Part shown: in pieces, positions 1 through 7,116 of the stretch
How positions within the stretch are numbered: the first letter of the stretch is position 1
How the letters are laid out: every line of letters begins with the position of its first letter
Source: an uncultured Clostridia bacterium
GTDB lineage: Bacteria; Bacillota; Clostridia; Christensenellales; Aristaeellaceae
DNA length: 20,657 bases
Assembly: GCA_934631985.1 (NCBI GenBank)
Contig: CAKTYE010000044.1
Location: forward strand, 1-20,657
Reading direction: 5' to 3'
Program-made: the position numbers and the translations under genes
The notes under the pieces: generated by a model
Seen by the model: the letters and a program-made list of their open reading frames with translations, nothing else
What the model was told of the DNA's origin: nothing
The model's database searches: none

Positions 1-1026
1 AAGCTGGCGCTGTCGCTGACGGAGGTCTATACGCTGCGGGTGGTGCTGACGGACGCTTACGGCAGCACGGAAAGCCGGACGGAGCTGCCCTCGGCGGACT
101 TTGCCATGCACTTTAATAAGGCAGGGAACGCGGTGTGCTTCGGCGGGGCTTGTACGCGGGAGAACGCGGTGGAGATCGTGCGGGACAGAGGGCTTTGGCT
201 GGGGGAGCATCGCGTGGGGGCAGCGGCGAGGAATTTGCTGGATAATTCGGACTTTGCGAATCCTGTGAACCAGCGGGGAATTACGGGTAAGGTTACGCCA
301 AATGGTACTTATGCTTATACGATTGACAGGTGGAAGGTCGCAACGACAGGAACATCGTCCGATGTGTATATCAATGTCGCGGCTGGATACTATGTCAGTA
401 TCGCGCCCCCTAGCGCAAGCAGTGTGGGTGAAAAATACACGGAGCTTGTTCAGAATTTTGAGAATTATTCCAAGATGAAGGGCAAGACCTATACGCTGCT
501 GGTGAAGTTTAGATACCTTGGCGAGTATTATGAAGTAGCTAAAACTTTTGTCATGGGCGATGCGGCTAGTCCTGTTTATCTGATTCCGGGAAAGACTGCT
601 GTGCGCCTGAACAGTGTGGATGGTGCGAATATTATTTTGCGCGTTTGTGCCGATGATGGCGGCGGCGCGGACTATGAGGTTGCGTTTTATTATGCAGCAC
701 TTTATGAGGGGGCCTACACGGAGAAAAATGTGCCGCCCTATGTATCGAAGGGGTACGCGGTGGAGCTTGCGGAATGCCAGCGATACTTTGAGCGTGTTCA
801 AGATCACATCTATTTCAGTGCTGCGGGAGTGGTCAACTATATCATTCATTACAGCAACAAAAGAATCTGGCCTACCATAGCGCTTGGGAAAACGCTTTAT
901 ATGTCCGCTATCACCGTAGCGTTTGAAGCGTGGAATGCGACCGTCAACGATGCAGGCGGAAAGGTTGGTACAGCAACGGGGAACGGGTATTGGTATGGGT
1001 ACTGTGATGTGAGTGCGGACTTGTGA
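1..1026 (+). CDS. Phage tail-fibre/minor structural protein, C-terminal part (5' end outside window)
   Basis: The frame is open from the first base, so this is the 3' part of a longer gene; the GTG at 40 is only an internal codon. About 341 codons are visible. The early segment FNKAGNAVCFGGACTREN resembles the end of phage minor tail proteins. It is followed by RNLLDNSDFANPVNQRG and TIDRWK, typical of beta-sandwich, receptor- or sugar-binding ends of Clostridia phage tail fibres. The protein would be part of the virion host-contact apparatus. It is followed at once by a broken small phage gene and then host genes, so it marks the edge of a prophage. No lysis genes (holin, endolysin) follow. 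The family call rests on recognised phrases, not on a database match. Confidence 0.75.
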   Translation, partial: KLALSLTEVYTLRVVLTDAYGSTESRTELPSADFAMHFNKAGNAVCFGGACTRENAVEIVRDRGLWLGEHRVGAAARNLLDNSDFANPVNQRGITGKVTPNGTYAYTIDRWKVATTGTSSDVYINVAAGYYVSIAPPSASSVGEKYTELVQNFENYSKMKGKTYTLLVKFRYLGEYYEVAKTFVMGDAASPVYLIPGKTAVRLNSVDGANIILRVCADDGGGADYEVAFYYAALYEGAYTEKNVPPYVSKGYAVELAECQRYFERVQDHIYFSAAGVVNYIIHYSNKRIWPTIALGKTLYMSAITVAFEAWNATVNDAGGKVGTATGNGYWYGYCDVSADL

Positions 1027-1298
1027 AGGGGGGGCGGAACAACGCATTACTAAAGTATATGTCCACGCAGATGGTACAGAGATATTGTGTAGATCAACAA
1101 CGGCGCTTTTGCAGAAGGTAACGGGTTAGATAGAGAACGACAAGGGGACGGCAGAAGACATCACCATGCACAAGGAGCCATCTGGATGAAGCGTTGATGG
1201 ATGTACAGGCATGTGGTGGTAAAGGCGGTGCTGTGGAGCTGGACGAGTGCGCGGCGGCGTTGCCGGAGGCATACGGCGGAACGGACGCGCAGGTGTAA
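1013..1298 (+). pseudogene. Frameshifted small phage protein downstream of the tail gene
   Basis: No single frame is open, but three frames in order give pieces of one recognisable small Clostridia phage protein. The first runs from a GTG at 1013 that overlaps the tail-gene stop and reads ITKVYVHADGTEI near 1040-1080. The second gives NGAFAEG and HHHAQGAIW at about 1095-1190. The third gives AVELDECAAALPEAYGGTDAQV, ending in TAA at 1296-1298. Genes of the type that start ITKVYVHADGT and continue GDRYxxAQ often follow tail-fibre genes in such prophages. At least two frameshifts are needed to join the pieces. I read this as a decayed gene; sequencing errors are the alternative. Confidence 0.55.
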
Positions 1299-1340
1299 CG
1301 TTGCACGCGATAGCGTTACCAAAGCCCATGAAACGGGAAC

Positions 1341-1379
1341 GGAGGGGAGAAACAGACACTCCCCCCCTCCCTTTTTTTC
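1341..1379 (+). terminator. Possible intrinsic terminator ending the phage genes
   Basis: GGAGGGGAG at 1341-1349 can pair with a C-rich arm at 1359-1370, with a small C bulge, followed by a run of T at 1372-1378. The stem is imperfect, so this is a moderate call. It lies about 40 bases after the end of the broken phage gene. Confidence 0.4.
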
Positions 1380-1466
1380 GTTTTTGGATAGGTCTTGTGA
1401 CCGCCTCTATCCACGCCTTCATGATTTTTTTCTGAAAAGGTGAAAAAGAGAGGGGGCTTTCGGTCA

Positions 1467-1578
1467 GTAACACCATTTTTCTGCTTGAATTGGTGTTACT
1501 TTGTTGTGTTACTGCTATCGCATTTTTCGAAAATATGGTAGGTTTCCGTCATGGCCCCACAAGTAACACTTGTAACAC
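1467..1578. repeat. Cluster of five GTAACAC heptamers, including a 9-bp inverted repeat and a 9-base tandem pair
   Basis: GTAACACCA at 1467-1475 is an exact inverted match to TGGTGTTAC at 1491-1499. Another GTGTTAC lies at 1506-1512. Two direct copies lie at 1563-1569 and 1572-1578, nine bases apart. All sit in the non-coding stretch between phage remnants and the first host gene. The arrangement suggests a protein-binding or recombination site, but the function is unknown. Confidence 0.6.
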
Positions 1579-1661
1579 AGGCTTGCTTGCGCGTTCGCGC
1601 TTTTGAGCCGATTCCGCGCGGCACGCTGGCATATACGCAGGAGGTTCTCATCTCCACACAC

Positions 1662-1714
1662 AAAAACGCTCCGCCTACGGTCAGCAGTTCAGCTGCAGCA
1701 GGCGGGGCGTTTTT
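1662..1714. terminator. Strong bidirectional intrinsic terminator of the dipeptidase gene
   Basis: AAAAACGCTCCGCCT at 1662-1676 pairs with AGGCGGGGCGTTTTT at 1700-1714 (15 pairs, one of them G-T). A-runs and T-runs flank the GC-rich core, so it can work on both strands. It lies 17 bases beyond the dipeptidase stop on the minus strand and also shields host genes from phage-side transcription. Confidence 0.85.
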
Positions 1715-1730
1715 GATATTAGATTTTCCC

Positions 1731-3197
1731 TTATGCGTCCGAACGGGCAAAGGCGTTTTTCATCTCGTTGCTGGCGGCAAAGAGCACCTTGTTCAGCACA
1801 TCAGTGGTCAGCTCCTGCGCGCGGTCTGCCATCTGCTGATTGCAGGCGGTCAGGTAGGCGCGGGCCTCCTCGGGCGTTGCTGCCTGGAAGCCTGCGTCGA
1901 AGGCTTCCAGCAGGCGATGGCCCTCAGAGGCCAACTTCAGCTGATACCGCTCAACGGGGCTGATGCAGGCGGCGTAATGTGCATCTGCCAGCGCACCGAT
2001 CAGGCGGTTTGCCCAGTAGAAGCTGTTCGTGTCCGCATTCTTGCCGGTGTTCGCCAGATACGCGGGGGTTGCGTCCACATGGGCGTAGAAGGGGACGGCT
2101 TCGTTGAAGGCATTGGAGCCGACGGCGATCCATTCCACGCCGCAAAGGGCTGCGGGAACATTGGGACGAAGTTGCGTGATGGCGACAAAGTTGTTGCGGT
2201 TGATGCCGATGGGACGATACATGCCGCGCTTGGCAGGGTCGCCATGACGGTTGTAAGGGTTGTAATCCGTCCCCTGATAATAGGAGGACAGCACATATTT
2301 CACGTCCTCTACCGTCACCTTGCGCTCCGGCACCATGCTCCAGGGCAGGTCGTCGGATTCGGGGGTGTATTCCGCCTGCGGCCCCTCCCACAGGTGCGTC
2401 CGCGGATTCAGATACCGCAGCATGAACCAGGCGCGGGGCGTGTTGTAGGAGTGGTCGGAATCGCTGCGGCTGCCGAAGGCGCCCCGCGCGTCAAAGTCCA
2501 TCTGCGATGCCGGGTCTTCGCTGCGCATGGACACATCCAGGTGATGCTGCCGCACAAAGTCTGCCAGGTCCTCGGCGCAAAGGTTCGCGCTCTGCGCCCC
2601 GAAAGCGTCCAGAAAGTCGAAGCGGTCAATGCCCTGCTGGTTGGGCATCACCACATAGGCGTCGTCCGGCACACGCTTTGCCATCCAGTGATGACCGCCG
2701 ATGGACTCGAACCACCAGATCTCGTTCACATCCTGAAAGCCGATGCCGTTCATTTCGTAAGTGCCGTATTGCTCGATCAGGCTGCCCAGCCGCAGCACGC
2801 CCTCTCGGGCGCTGTGGATGTAGGGAAGCACCAGCGTCAGCATGTCCTCCTCGCCAATGCCGCCCTTGACTAGCGGATCGGCGCCCAACACGCGGGGATT
2901 GGAGGTCAGGGTTTCCGTTTCGCTCATGGCGACGTTGCAGGCGTTAATGCCGGCCTCGCCCCAAATGCCCTCATCCGGCAGGGCGTTCGGCATGGCGGTA
3001 TACTGCATGGGATCGTCTGGCAGATCGATTTCTACGCCGGAGATCACGCTGCGATAGTGCCGGGGCTGCTCCTCCGGCTTCACCACAATAAATTTCTTCG
3101 GGGTAAACTGTCCTGCGCCGGAGTCCTCGTTCCGCGCCATCAGCGTGGAACCGTCATAGGTCGCTTTTTTTCCAACCAGTAAAGTTGTACAAGGCAT
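1731..3197 (-). CDS. C69-family dipeptidase (PepD type)
   Basis: This is an N-terminal-nucleophile peptidase of family C69, which hydrolyses dipeptides in the cytoplasm. The chosen start ATG (3195-3197) gives MPCTTLLVG, with the catalytic Cys at residue 3, which must become N-terminal. The conserved ATYDGSTLMARNEDSG follows at about residues 11-27, and the family core NEIWWFESIGGHHW lies near the middle. The length of 488 residues is normal. An upstream open extension of 89 codons to 3464 is rejected because it would bury the nucleophile and run through the murA promoter. The ribosome site AAAGGGG lies about nine bases before the ATG. The gene is divergent from murA and ends in the strong hairpin at 1662-1714. 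No signal peptide is seen. Confidence 0.9.
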   Translation of the reverse strand: MPCTTLLVGKKATYDGSTLMARNEDSGAGQFTPKKFIVVKPEEQPRHYRSVISGVEIDLPDDPMQYTAMPNALPDEGIWGEAGINACNVAMSETETLTSNPRVLGADPLVKGGIGEEDMLTLVLPYIHSAREGVLRLGSLIEQYGTYEMNGIGFQDVNEIWWFESIGGHHWMAKRVPDDAYVVMPNQQGIDRFDFLDAFGAQSANLCAEDLADFVRQHHLDVSMRSEDPASQMDFDARGAFGSRSDSDHSYNTPRAWFMLRYLNPRTHLWEGPQAEYTPESDDLPWSMVPERKVTVEDVKYVLSSYYQGTDYNPYNRHGDPAKRGMYRPIGINRNNFVAITQLRPNVPAALCGVEWIAVGSNAFNEAVPFYAHVDATPAYLANTGKNADTNSFYWANRLIGALADAHYAACISPVERYQLKLASEGHRLLEAFDAGFQAATPEEARAYLTACNQQMADRAQELTTDVLNKVLFAASNEMKNAFARSDA

Positions 3198-3268
3198 TGC
3201 CGTTTTCCCCTTTCCACATTTTGCAGCCGCGTGCGTTTCAAAAAACTTTTCCGCAGCTTTTGCCCCTA

Positions 3269-3296
3269 TTGTAATAAAATTGGAAATAAATTGCAA
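3269..3296 (-). promoter_or_regulatory. Predicted sigma-A promoter of the dipeptidase gene
   Basis: On the minus strand TTGCAA (3291-3296) and TACAAT (3269-3274) are 16 bases apart, about 70 bases before the dipeptidase ATG. The match is reasonable but not perfect. Confidence 0.45.
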
Positions 3297-3307
3297 GAAG
3301 CCGCGGC

Positions 3308-3336
3308 GGCGCTTTCTGCTGTGCAGCGCCTTTTTT
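3308..3336 (+). terminator. Terminator-like hairpin between two divergent promoters
   Basis: GGCGCT at 3308-3313 pairs with AGCGCC at 3325-3330 and six T follow (3331-3336). It has terminator form on the plus strand, yet no plus-strand gene lies upstream for more than 1.9 kb. It may block stray antisense transcription into murA. Confidence 0.4.
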
Positions 3337-3391
3337 CGAGGAAAATCGTGCAAAGTCCGCTTTTGCGCCCTGCGGAGTTGCGCTGCGCCCC

Positions 3392-3419
3392 TTGTATTTT
3401 CCACGGCGCTGTGTATAAT
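3392..3419 (+). promoter_or_regulatory. Predicted sigma-A promoter of murA
   Basis: A perfect TATAAT -10 lies at 3414-3419, preceded by TTGTAT at 3392-3397 with a 16-base spacer and a TGTG step next to the -10. Transcription would start near 3427, about 75 bases before the murA ATG. Confidence 0.65.
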
Positions 3420-3466
3420 ATAAGTATTGCAATCGCATCCGGCGATTGCCTGCGCCATCAACACGC

Positions 3467-3501
3467 AGGAGGTGATTCCGGCTCAGCCGGAGTTCAGACA
3501 C
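3467..3501 (+). promoter_or_regulatory. murA ribosome binding site with a hairpin before the start codon
   Basis: AGGAGGTGATT (3467-3477) is a nearly full match to the 16S rRNA 3' end, but the GGAGG core lies 29 bases before the ATG at 3502. The gap contains CCGGC-TCA-GCCGG (3478-3490), a perfect 5-bp hairpin. If folded, it brings the ribosome site to a workable distance. This decides the start: no other ribosome site lies close to the ATG at 3502 or the one at 3514. Confidence 0.6.
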
Positions 3502-4761
3502 ATGAAGGAACGAATGCTGATTACCGGCGGTCATGCCCTGGAGGGCGAGGTGCGGGTCAGCGGCGGCAAGAATACGGCGGTGGCTGTCATTCCTGCCATG
3601 CTGCTCAGCGATGAACCCTGCACCATCGAGAACCTTCCCGACATCGAGGACGTGCATGCCCTGGTTGATATTCTCCGCTCCCTGGGAGCAAAGGTCACCT
3701 ATGTCCCCGGCGAATTTCTGACGGTGGACCCCCGGCCCGCCGACGGTTATGAGGTCTCGTACCAGGATTCTCAACGGCTGCGTGCCAGCTATTATCTGAT
3801 CGGCGCGCTGCTGGGACGGTGCGGACGCGCACGGGTCGCTTCCCCCGGCGGCTGCGAGATCGGCTCCCGGCCCATCGACCAGCACCTGAAGGGCTTTATC
3901 AGCCTGGGGGCCGAGGCCGAGGAACGCGGCGGCGTGATCAATGCCGAAGCAAAGACGCTGATCGGCGGCGATATTTTCTTTGACATGGTGACGGTGGGCG
4001 GCACCATCAATGTGATGCTTGCCGCTGCCAAGGCCAAGGGAACGACCATCATCTACAACGCCGCCAAGGAACCCCACATTGTGGACCTGGCGAATTTCTT
4101 GAACAGCATGGGCGCAAAGGTCAAGGGCGCGGGTACGGACATCATTCGCATTCGTGGTCAGCAGTATCTGCACGGCTGCACCTATGCGGTCATCCCGGAT
4201 CAGATCGAGACGGGGACGCTGATGATCGCCGCTGCCGCTACCCGCGGCGATGTGGTCATTCGCGGCTGCATTCCCCAGCACATGGAGGCATTGACCGCCA
4301 AGCTGCTGGAAATGGGCGTGAAGGTCTCGGACAGCGATGATGCGATTCGTGTGCGTACCCTGGGCGGACACCGTGCGGTGAACATCAAGACGCAGGTGTA
4401 TCCGGGCTTCCCCACAGATTTGCAGCAGCCCATGAGCGCATTGCTGACCACGGCCCATGGCACCAGCATTATCACCGAGACGATTTTTGAGCAGCGCTTC
4501 AAGCATCTGGATGAAATTCGCCGGATGGGCGCGCGTGTCCGCGTGGCGGAACGCATTGCCATCATCGAGGGTGTGCCGCAGCTGTACGGCGCGCCTGTGA
4601 CCACCACCGACCTGCGGGCCGGCGCGGCGCTGGTCGTGGCAGGCCTGATGGCGAAGGGCGTAACGGAAATTTACGAGCCGGAGTACATCGACCGGGGATA
4701 TGAGCACATCGAGCAGAAGCTCCGTTCGCTGGGCGCGGACATCAAGCGGGAGACGGTGTGA
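3502..4761 (+). CDS. murA: UDP-N-acetylglucosamine 1-carboxyvinyltransferase
   Basis: MurA transfers enolpyruvate from PEP to UDP-GlcNAc, the first committed step of peptidoglycan synthesis in the cytoplasm. The 419-residue product has the normal length. It begins MKERMLITGG and carries the SGGKNTA motif with catalytic Lys23 and Asn24, and the loop GGCEIGSRPID whose Cys118 is the PEP-reactive, fosfomycin-sensitive cysteine. The C-terminal half has FPTDLQQPMSALL and DLRAGAALVVAGL, both typical of the family. Bacteria of this group often carry two copies; the window cannot tell which paralogue this is. It is first in a unit with the J-domain gene 32 bases downstream. Its ribosome site is unusually far from the start and is separated from it by a hairpin. 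Confidence 0.96.
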   Translation: MKERMLITGGHALEGEVRVSGGKNTAVAVIPAMLLSDEPCTIENLPDIEDVHALVDILRSLGAKVTYVPGEFLTVDPRPADGYEVSYQDSQRLRASYYLIGALLGRCGRARVASPGGCEIGSRPIDQHLKGFISLGAEAEERGGVINAEAKTLIGGDIFFDMVTVGGTINVMLAAAKAKGTTIIYNAAKEPHIVDLANFLNSMGAKVKGAGTDIIRIRGQQYLHGCTYAVIPDQIETGTLMIAAAATRGDVVIRGCIPQHMEALTAKLLEMGVKVSDSDDAIRVRTLGGHRAVNIKTQVYPGFPTDLQQPMSALLTTAHGTSIITETIFEQRFKHLDEIRRMGARVRVAERIAIIEGVPQLYGAPVTTTDLRAGAALVVAGLMAKGVTEIYEPEYIDRGYEHIEQKLRSLGADIKRETV

Positions 4762-4793
4762 GCCGCCTTCGCGCCTGAAGGAGGTGGAGCAAC

Positions 4794-5312
4794 ATGAACA
4801 ATCCCTTTGAGGTGCTGGGGCTGCATGGCTCCGCCGACGCGGACGAGGTGCGGGCCGCTTACCGGGCACTGGTGAAGAAATGCCACCCCGATCAGTTCCT
4901 GGATGCCGAGGAGCAACGGGCCGCGCAGGAGAAGCTGCTGGCGCTGAACCTGGCCTACGAAGAAGCATTGAAGCTGGCAGCGCCCAAGCGCACCAGCAGC
5001 GGGTATTCCCACACGCTTCCGCCTGCCGATGCAAAGCACCTGGCAGAGAAAATGCTTCGGCAGAACAATCCCGAAAGCGCGCTCCGCCAGCTTCTGCGCG
5101 CAGAGAGCCGTGACGATGGATGGTATTATGTGCAGGGGAATATCCTGATGGCGATGGGCCAGTATGAATCCGCGCACAGCAGCTATCGGGAGGCCGTGAA
5201 GCGCGACCCGGAAAACAACGTCTATCGGCAGGGGGCGTTGGATGCGGCCCTTGCCATGAAGCAGAGCAATACCCTGCAGGGAAAGCTGAAAAAGCTTTTC
5301 CACAGAAAGTGA
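4794..5312 (+). CDS. J-domain protein with a C-terminal TPR
   Basis: This 172-residue cytoplasmic protein starts with a J domain (about residues 3-62) with the key His31-Pro32-Asp33 triad that stimulates the ATPase of an Hsp70 such as DnaK. It lacks the Gly/Phe region and zinc domain of true DnaJ. The C-terminal half (about 107-145) fits one tetratricopeptide repeat: WYYVQGNILMAMGQY followed by SSYREAVKRDP. The combination suggests an adaptor that brings DnaK to a specific client. The ATG at 4794 follows a strong AAGGAGGTGG site. The gene lies 32 bases after murA with no terminator between, so it is probably cotranscribed. The client is unknown. Confidence 0.85.
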   Translation: MNNPFEVLGLHGSADADEVRAAYRALVKKCHPDQFLDAEEQRAAQEKLLALNLAYEEALKLAAPKRTSSGYSHTLPPADAKHLAEKMLRQNNPESALRQLLRAESRDDGWYYVQGNILMAMGQYESAHSSYREAVKRDPENNVYRQGALDAALAMKQSNTLQGKLKKLFHRK

Positions 5313-5330
5313 ATACTTGTGGAAAAGAGG

Positions 5331-5361
5331 ACGCTCGCGGCGAAAAGGCTGCGGGCGTTTT
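5331..5361 (+). terminator. Intrinsic terminator of the murA/J-domain unit
   Basis: ACGCTCGCGGC (5331-5341) pairs with GCTGCGGGCGT (5348-5358) with two G-T pairs, a GAAAAG loop and a TTTT tail. It ends the two-gene transcript about 20 bases after the J-domain stop. Confidence 0.7.
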
Positions 5362-5437
5362 GCGTGGGGCGGGCGGCGCATCGTATGCGTTTTTGGTCCG
5401 ATTCCCGGCAAGGCTTTCCTTGCATATTGTTACATTT

Positions 5438-5467
5438 CCTGCAAGCAGGATTTCAGGACGAACCGTC
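5438..5467. repeat. Two short palindromes in the leader of the GuaA-like gene
   Basis: CCTGC-AA-GCAGG (5438-5449) and GACG-AAC-CGTC (5457-5467) lie within 70 bases before the GuaA-like gene. They could be operator or small hairpin sites. No clear sigma-A promoter and no purine-riboswitch features were found here. Confidence 0.35.
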
Positions 5468-5505
5468 GAAAATAGTAGGCATATCTTTGGGATGAGGTGA
5501 CGCGC

Positions 5506-6969
5506 ATGCGGGACTTGGTTGCGTTGGTGGAACTGAATGGAGTGAGCTGCCGCTCCATTGCGCGGAAGCTGCGTGCGGAGCATATGTATTGCAAAATTCT
5601 TCCGGCAGGCGCCACGGCGGCGGATATTCTGGCGCAGGAGCCGCTGGGAGTGATCCTGGTGGGCGGCGACAGCGGCATGCCTTATTTGTTCCATGAAGAG
5701 TCCGGGTGGCTGGAAACGGGCCTGCCTACCCTTGCCATGGGCGATGCGGCGCTGGGCATGTGCATGGCGCTGGGCGGCAGCCTTTCCGAATGCAGCGCAG
5801 AGTCCGAGGTGGCGGAGATCACCCTTTCGGACGACCAGCCCGAGCTGTTCCACGAGGTTGAAATGGGGGAGCGCTACCTGACCCATCCCCGCTGGATGGA
5901 GCTGCACGACGGCATGGAAGCTGTTGTGACCTCGCCCAAGGGCGTGCTGGGCTTCAGCTGCACCTCGCGGCAGCTTTACGGCATGGCCTTCCAGGCCGAG
6001 CAGAACGACCCGGACGGCGTACAGCTGCTGGTCAACTTCTGCCGCCGCATTTGCGGCTGCACGCCCTGGTGGAGCAATCAGGCTTTTGTGGACCGCGCAG
6101 TGGAGGAGATTCGCCGCTGTGTGGGCGATGGCGAGGCCGTGTGCGCCCTGTCCGGCGGCGTGGACAGCGGCGTGTGCGCGCTGCTGGGCAACATGGCGAT
6201 TGGCTCCCGGCTTCACTGCATCTTTGTGGATACGGGCCTTTTGCGCAAGGATGAAAGCAGCAAGGTCATGAGCTTTTATGGGGACACCATCGGGCTGAAC
6301 CTGACCTGTGTGAACGCGCAGGAGCGCTTTTTGACGGCCCTTGCCGGGGTGCGGACGGCGGAGGAGAAGGAAAGCATCATTTTCCGCCTGCTGAACGAGG
6401 AGCTGGAGGCGGTGATCAAAACGCTGCCGAACGCGCGTATTCTTCTGCAAGGTACAAATTACAATGACGCGCTGTCCAAAGAGCAATTCCCGCTTTCCGC
6501 CCCGGAACATGGCATGCAGATCATCGAGCCGGTGCGGGAGCTGTTCAAGGATGAGATTCGCCGTGTGGGCGAGGAGCTGGGCCTGCCGTCTATGATTATT
6601 CAGCGCCAGCCCTTCCCGGGCAGCGGCCTGGCGCTGCGCATTTTGAGCGATGTAACGGCGGAGAAGCTGGATATTCTGCGGGAGGCCGATGCGATCTTCC
6701 GCGGCGAGATTGAGGAAACGGGTCAGAGCAAGCGCCTGTGGCAGTATTTTGCGACGCTGGCGGAAAACCCTGCGGAGAATGGGCGCAACATGGTCGTGAC
6801 CCTTCGCGCGGTGCAGGTCTGCGATGGCAGCGCGGCGATGGCGGCGCGGCTGCCGTATGATCTGCTGGAAAAGGTGGTGCAGCTGATTCGAGAGCGCGTG
6901 CCGCAGGTGCGGCGCGTAGTTTACGACCTGACCCCCTCCAGCAATTATCAGGCCGTCGAATGGCGGTAA
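5506..6969 (+). CDS. GMP-synthase-like protein with a catalytically degenerate glutaminase domain
   Basis: The domain order is that of GuaA: class I glutaminase-like domain (about 1-185), ATP-pyrophosphatase domain (about 190-370) and C-terminal dimerisation domain. The P-loop SGGVDSG (216-222), FVDTGLLRKDE and QPFPGSGLALRIL support ATP use and kinship to GuaA. However, the segment GLPTLAMGDAALGMCMALGG aligns without gaps with the nucleophile elbow of GuaA and has Gly79 where the catalytic Cys should be. The HPE motif reads Gln163-Ala-Glu165, so the His is lost. The KSHHNVGGLP and GVMGDxRTYD segments and the C-terminal SKPPATIEWE are missing or changed. At 487 residues it is shorter than the usual 510-525. 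The ATG at 5506 follows GAGGTGA; a GTG at 5497 overlaps that site. It may be an ammonia-dependent GMP synthase or a paralogue with another substrate. It sits alone between two terminators. Confidence 0.8.
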   Translation: MRDLVALVELNGVSCRSIARKLRAEHMYCKILPAGATAADILAQEPLGVILVGGDSGMPYLFHEESGWLETGLPTLAMGDAALGMCMALGGSLSECSAESEVAEITLSDDQPELFHEVEMGERYLTHPRWMELHDGMEAVVTSPKGVLGFSCTSRQLYGMAFQAEQNDPDGVQLLVNFCRRICGCTPWWSNQAFVDRAVEEIRRCVGDGEAVCALSGGVDSGVCALLGNMAIGSRLHCIFVDTGLLRKDESSKVMSFYGDTIGLNLTCVNAQERFLTALAGVRTAEEKESIIFRLLNEELEAVIKTLPNARILLQGTNYNDALSKEQFPLSAPEHGMQIIEPVRELFKDEIRRVGEELGLPSMIIQRQPFPGSGLALRILSDVTAEKLDILREADAIFRGEIEETGQSKRLWQYFATLAENPAENGRNMVVTLRAVQVCDGSAAMAARLPYDLLEKVVQLIRERVPQVRRVVYDLTPSSNYQAVEWR

Positions 6970-6994
6970 AACCGAATTTGAAGCGATTAAAGCA

Positions 6995-7027
6995 AGTCCC
7001 GCTGCGTGTTGCAGACGGGGCTTTTTT
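6995..7027 (+). terminator. Intrinsic terminator after the GuaA-like gene
   Basis: AGTCCCG-CTGC (6996-7004) pairs with GCAG-A-CGGGGCT (7011-7022) around a short loop, followed by six T. It lies 25 bases after the stop codon. Confidence 0.8.
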
Positions 7028-7039
7028 GTACGCAGGGGC

Positions 7040-7081
7040 TTAACAGAGGTCGCTGTCTGGATTATCATTACACCGTAATCA
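7040..7081 (+). promoter_or_regulatory. tetR-type promoter with overlapping palindromic operator
   Basis: TTAACA (7040-7045) and TATCAT (7063-7068) are 17 bases apart and form a plausible sigma-A promoter. The near-palindrome TCATTACACCGTAATCA (7065-7081; one mismatched pair) overlaps the -10. This is the usual layout for autorepression by the TetR protein encoded just downstream. Confidence 0.55.
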
Positions 7082-7116
7082 ATTGCACTGTGATGATGAA
7101 GCTGCAAGGTGTACTG

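Larger units (their letters stand above)
1299..1661. other. Non-coding boundary between phage remnant and host genes
   Basis: No convincing gene is present in this stretch. It holds the possible phage-side terminator at 1341-1379 and the GTAACAC cluster at 1467-1578. Short open frames on the minus strand here have no good ribosome binding site and no recognisable protein family. Confidence 0.55.

Noticed and set aside
1496..1750. Minus-strand 84-codon frame in the phage/host boundary
   Set aside because: It covers the dipeptidase terminator and the GTAACAC cluster, has no ribosome site and no recognisable product.
1551..2873. Plus-strand open frame of 440 codons
   Set aside because: It is antisense to the C69 dipeptidase and runs through its terminator; the translation has no family features.
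3427..3501. Upstream ATG at 3427 as the murA start
   Set aside because: It coincides with the expected transcription start, has no ribosome site, and adds 25 residues not present in MurA proteins.
5362..5505. Purine riboswitch before the GuaA-like gene
   Set aside because: The conserved loop-loop sequences and three-way junction are not visible; only short palindromes are present.
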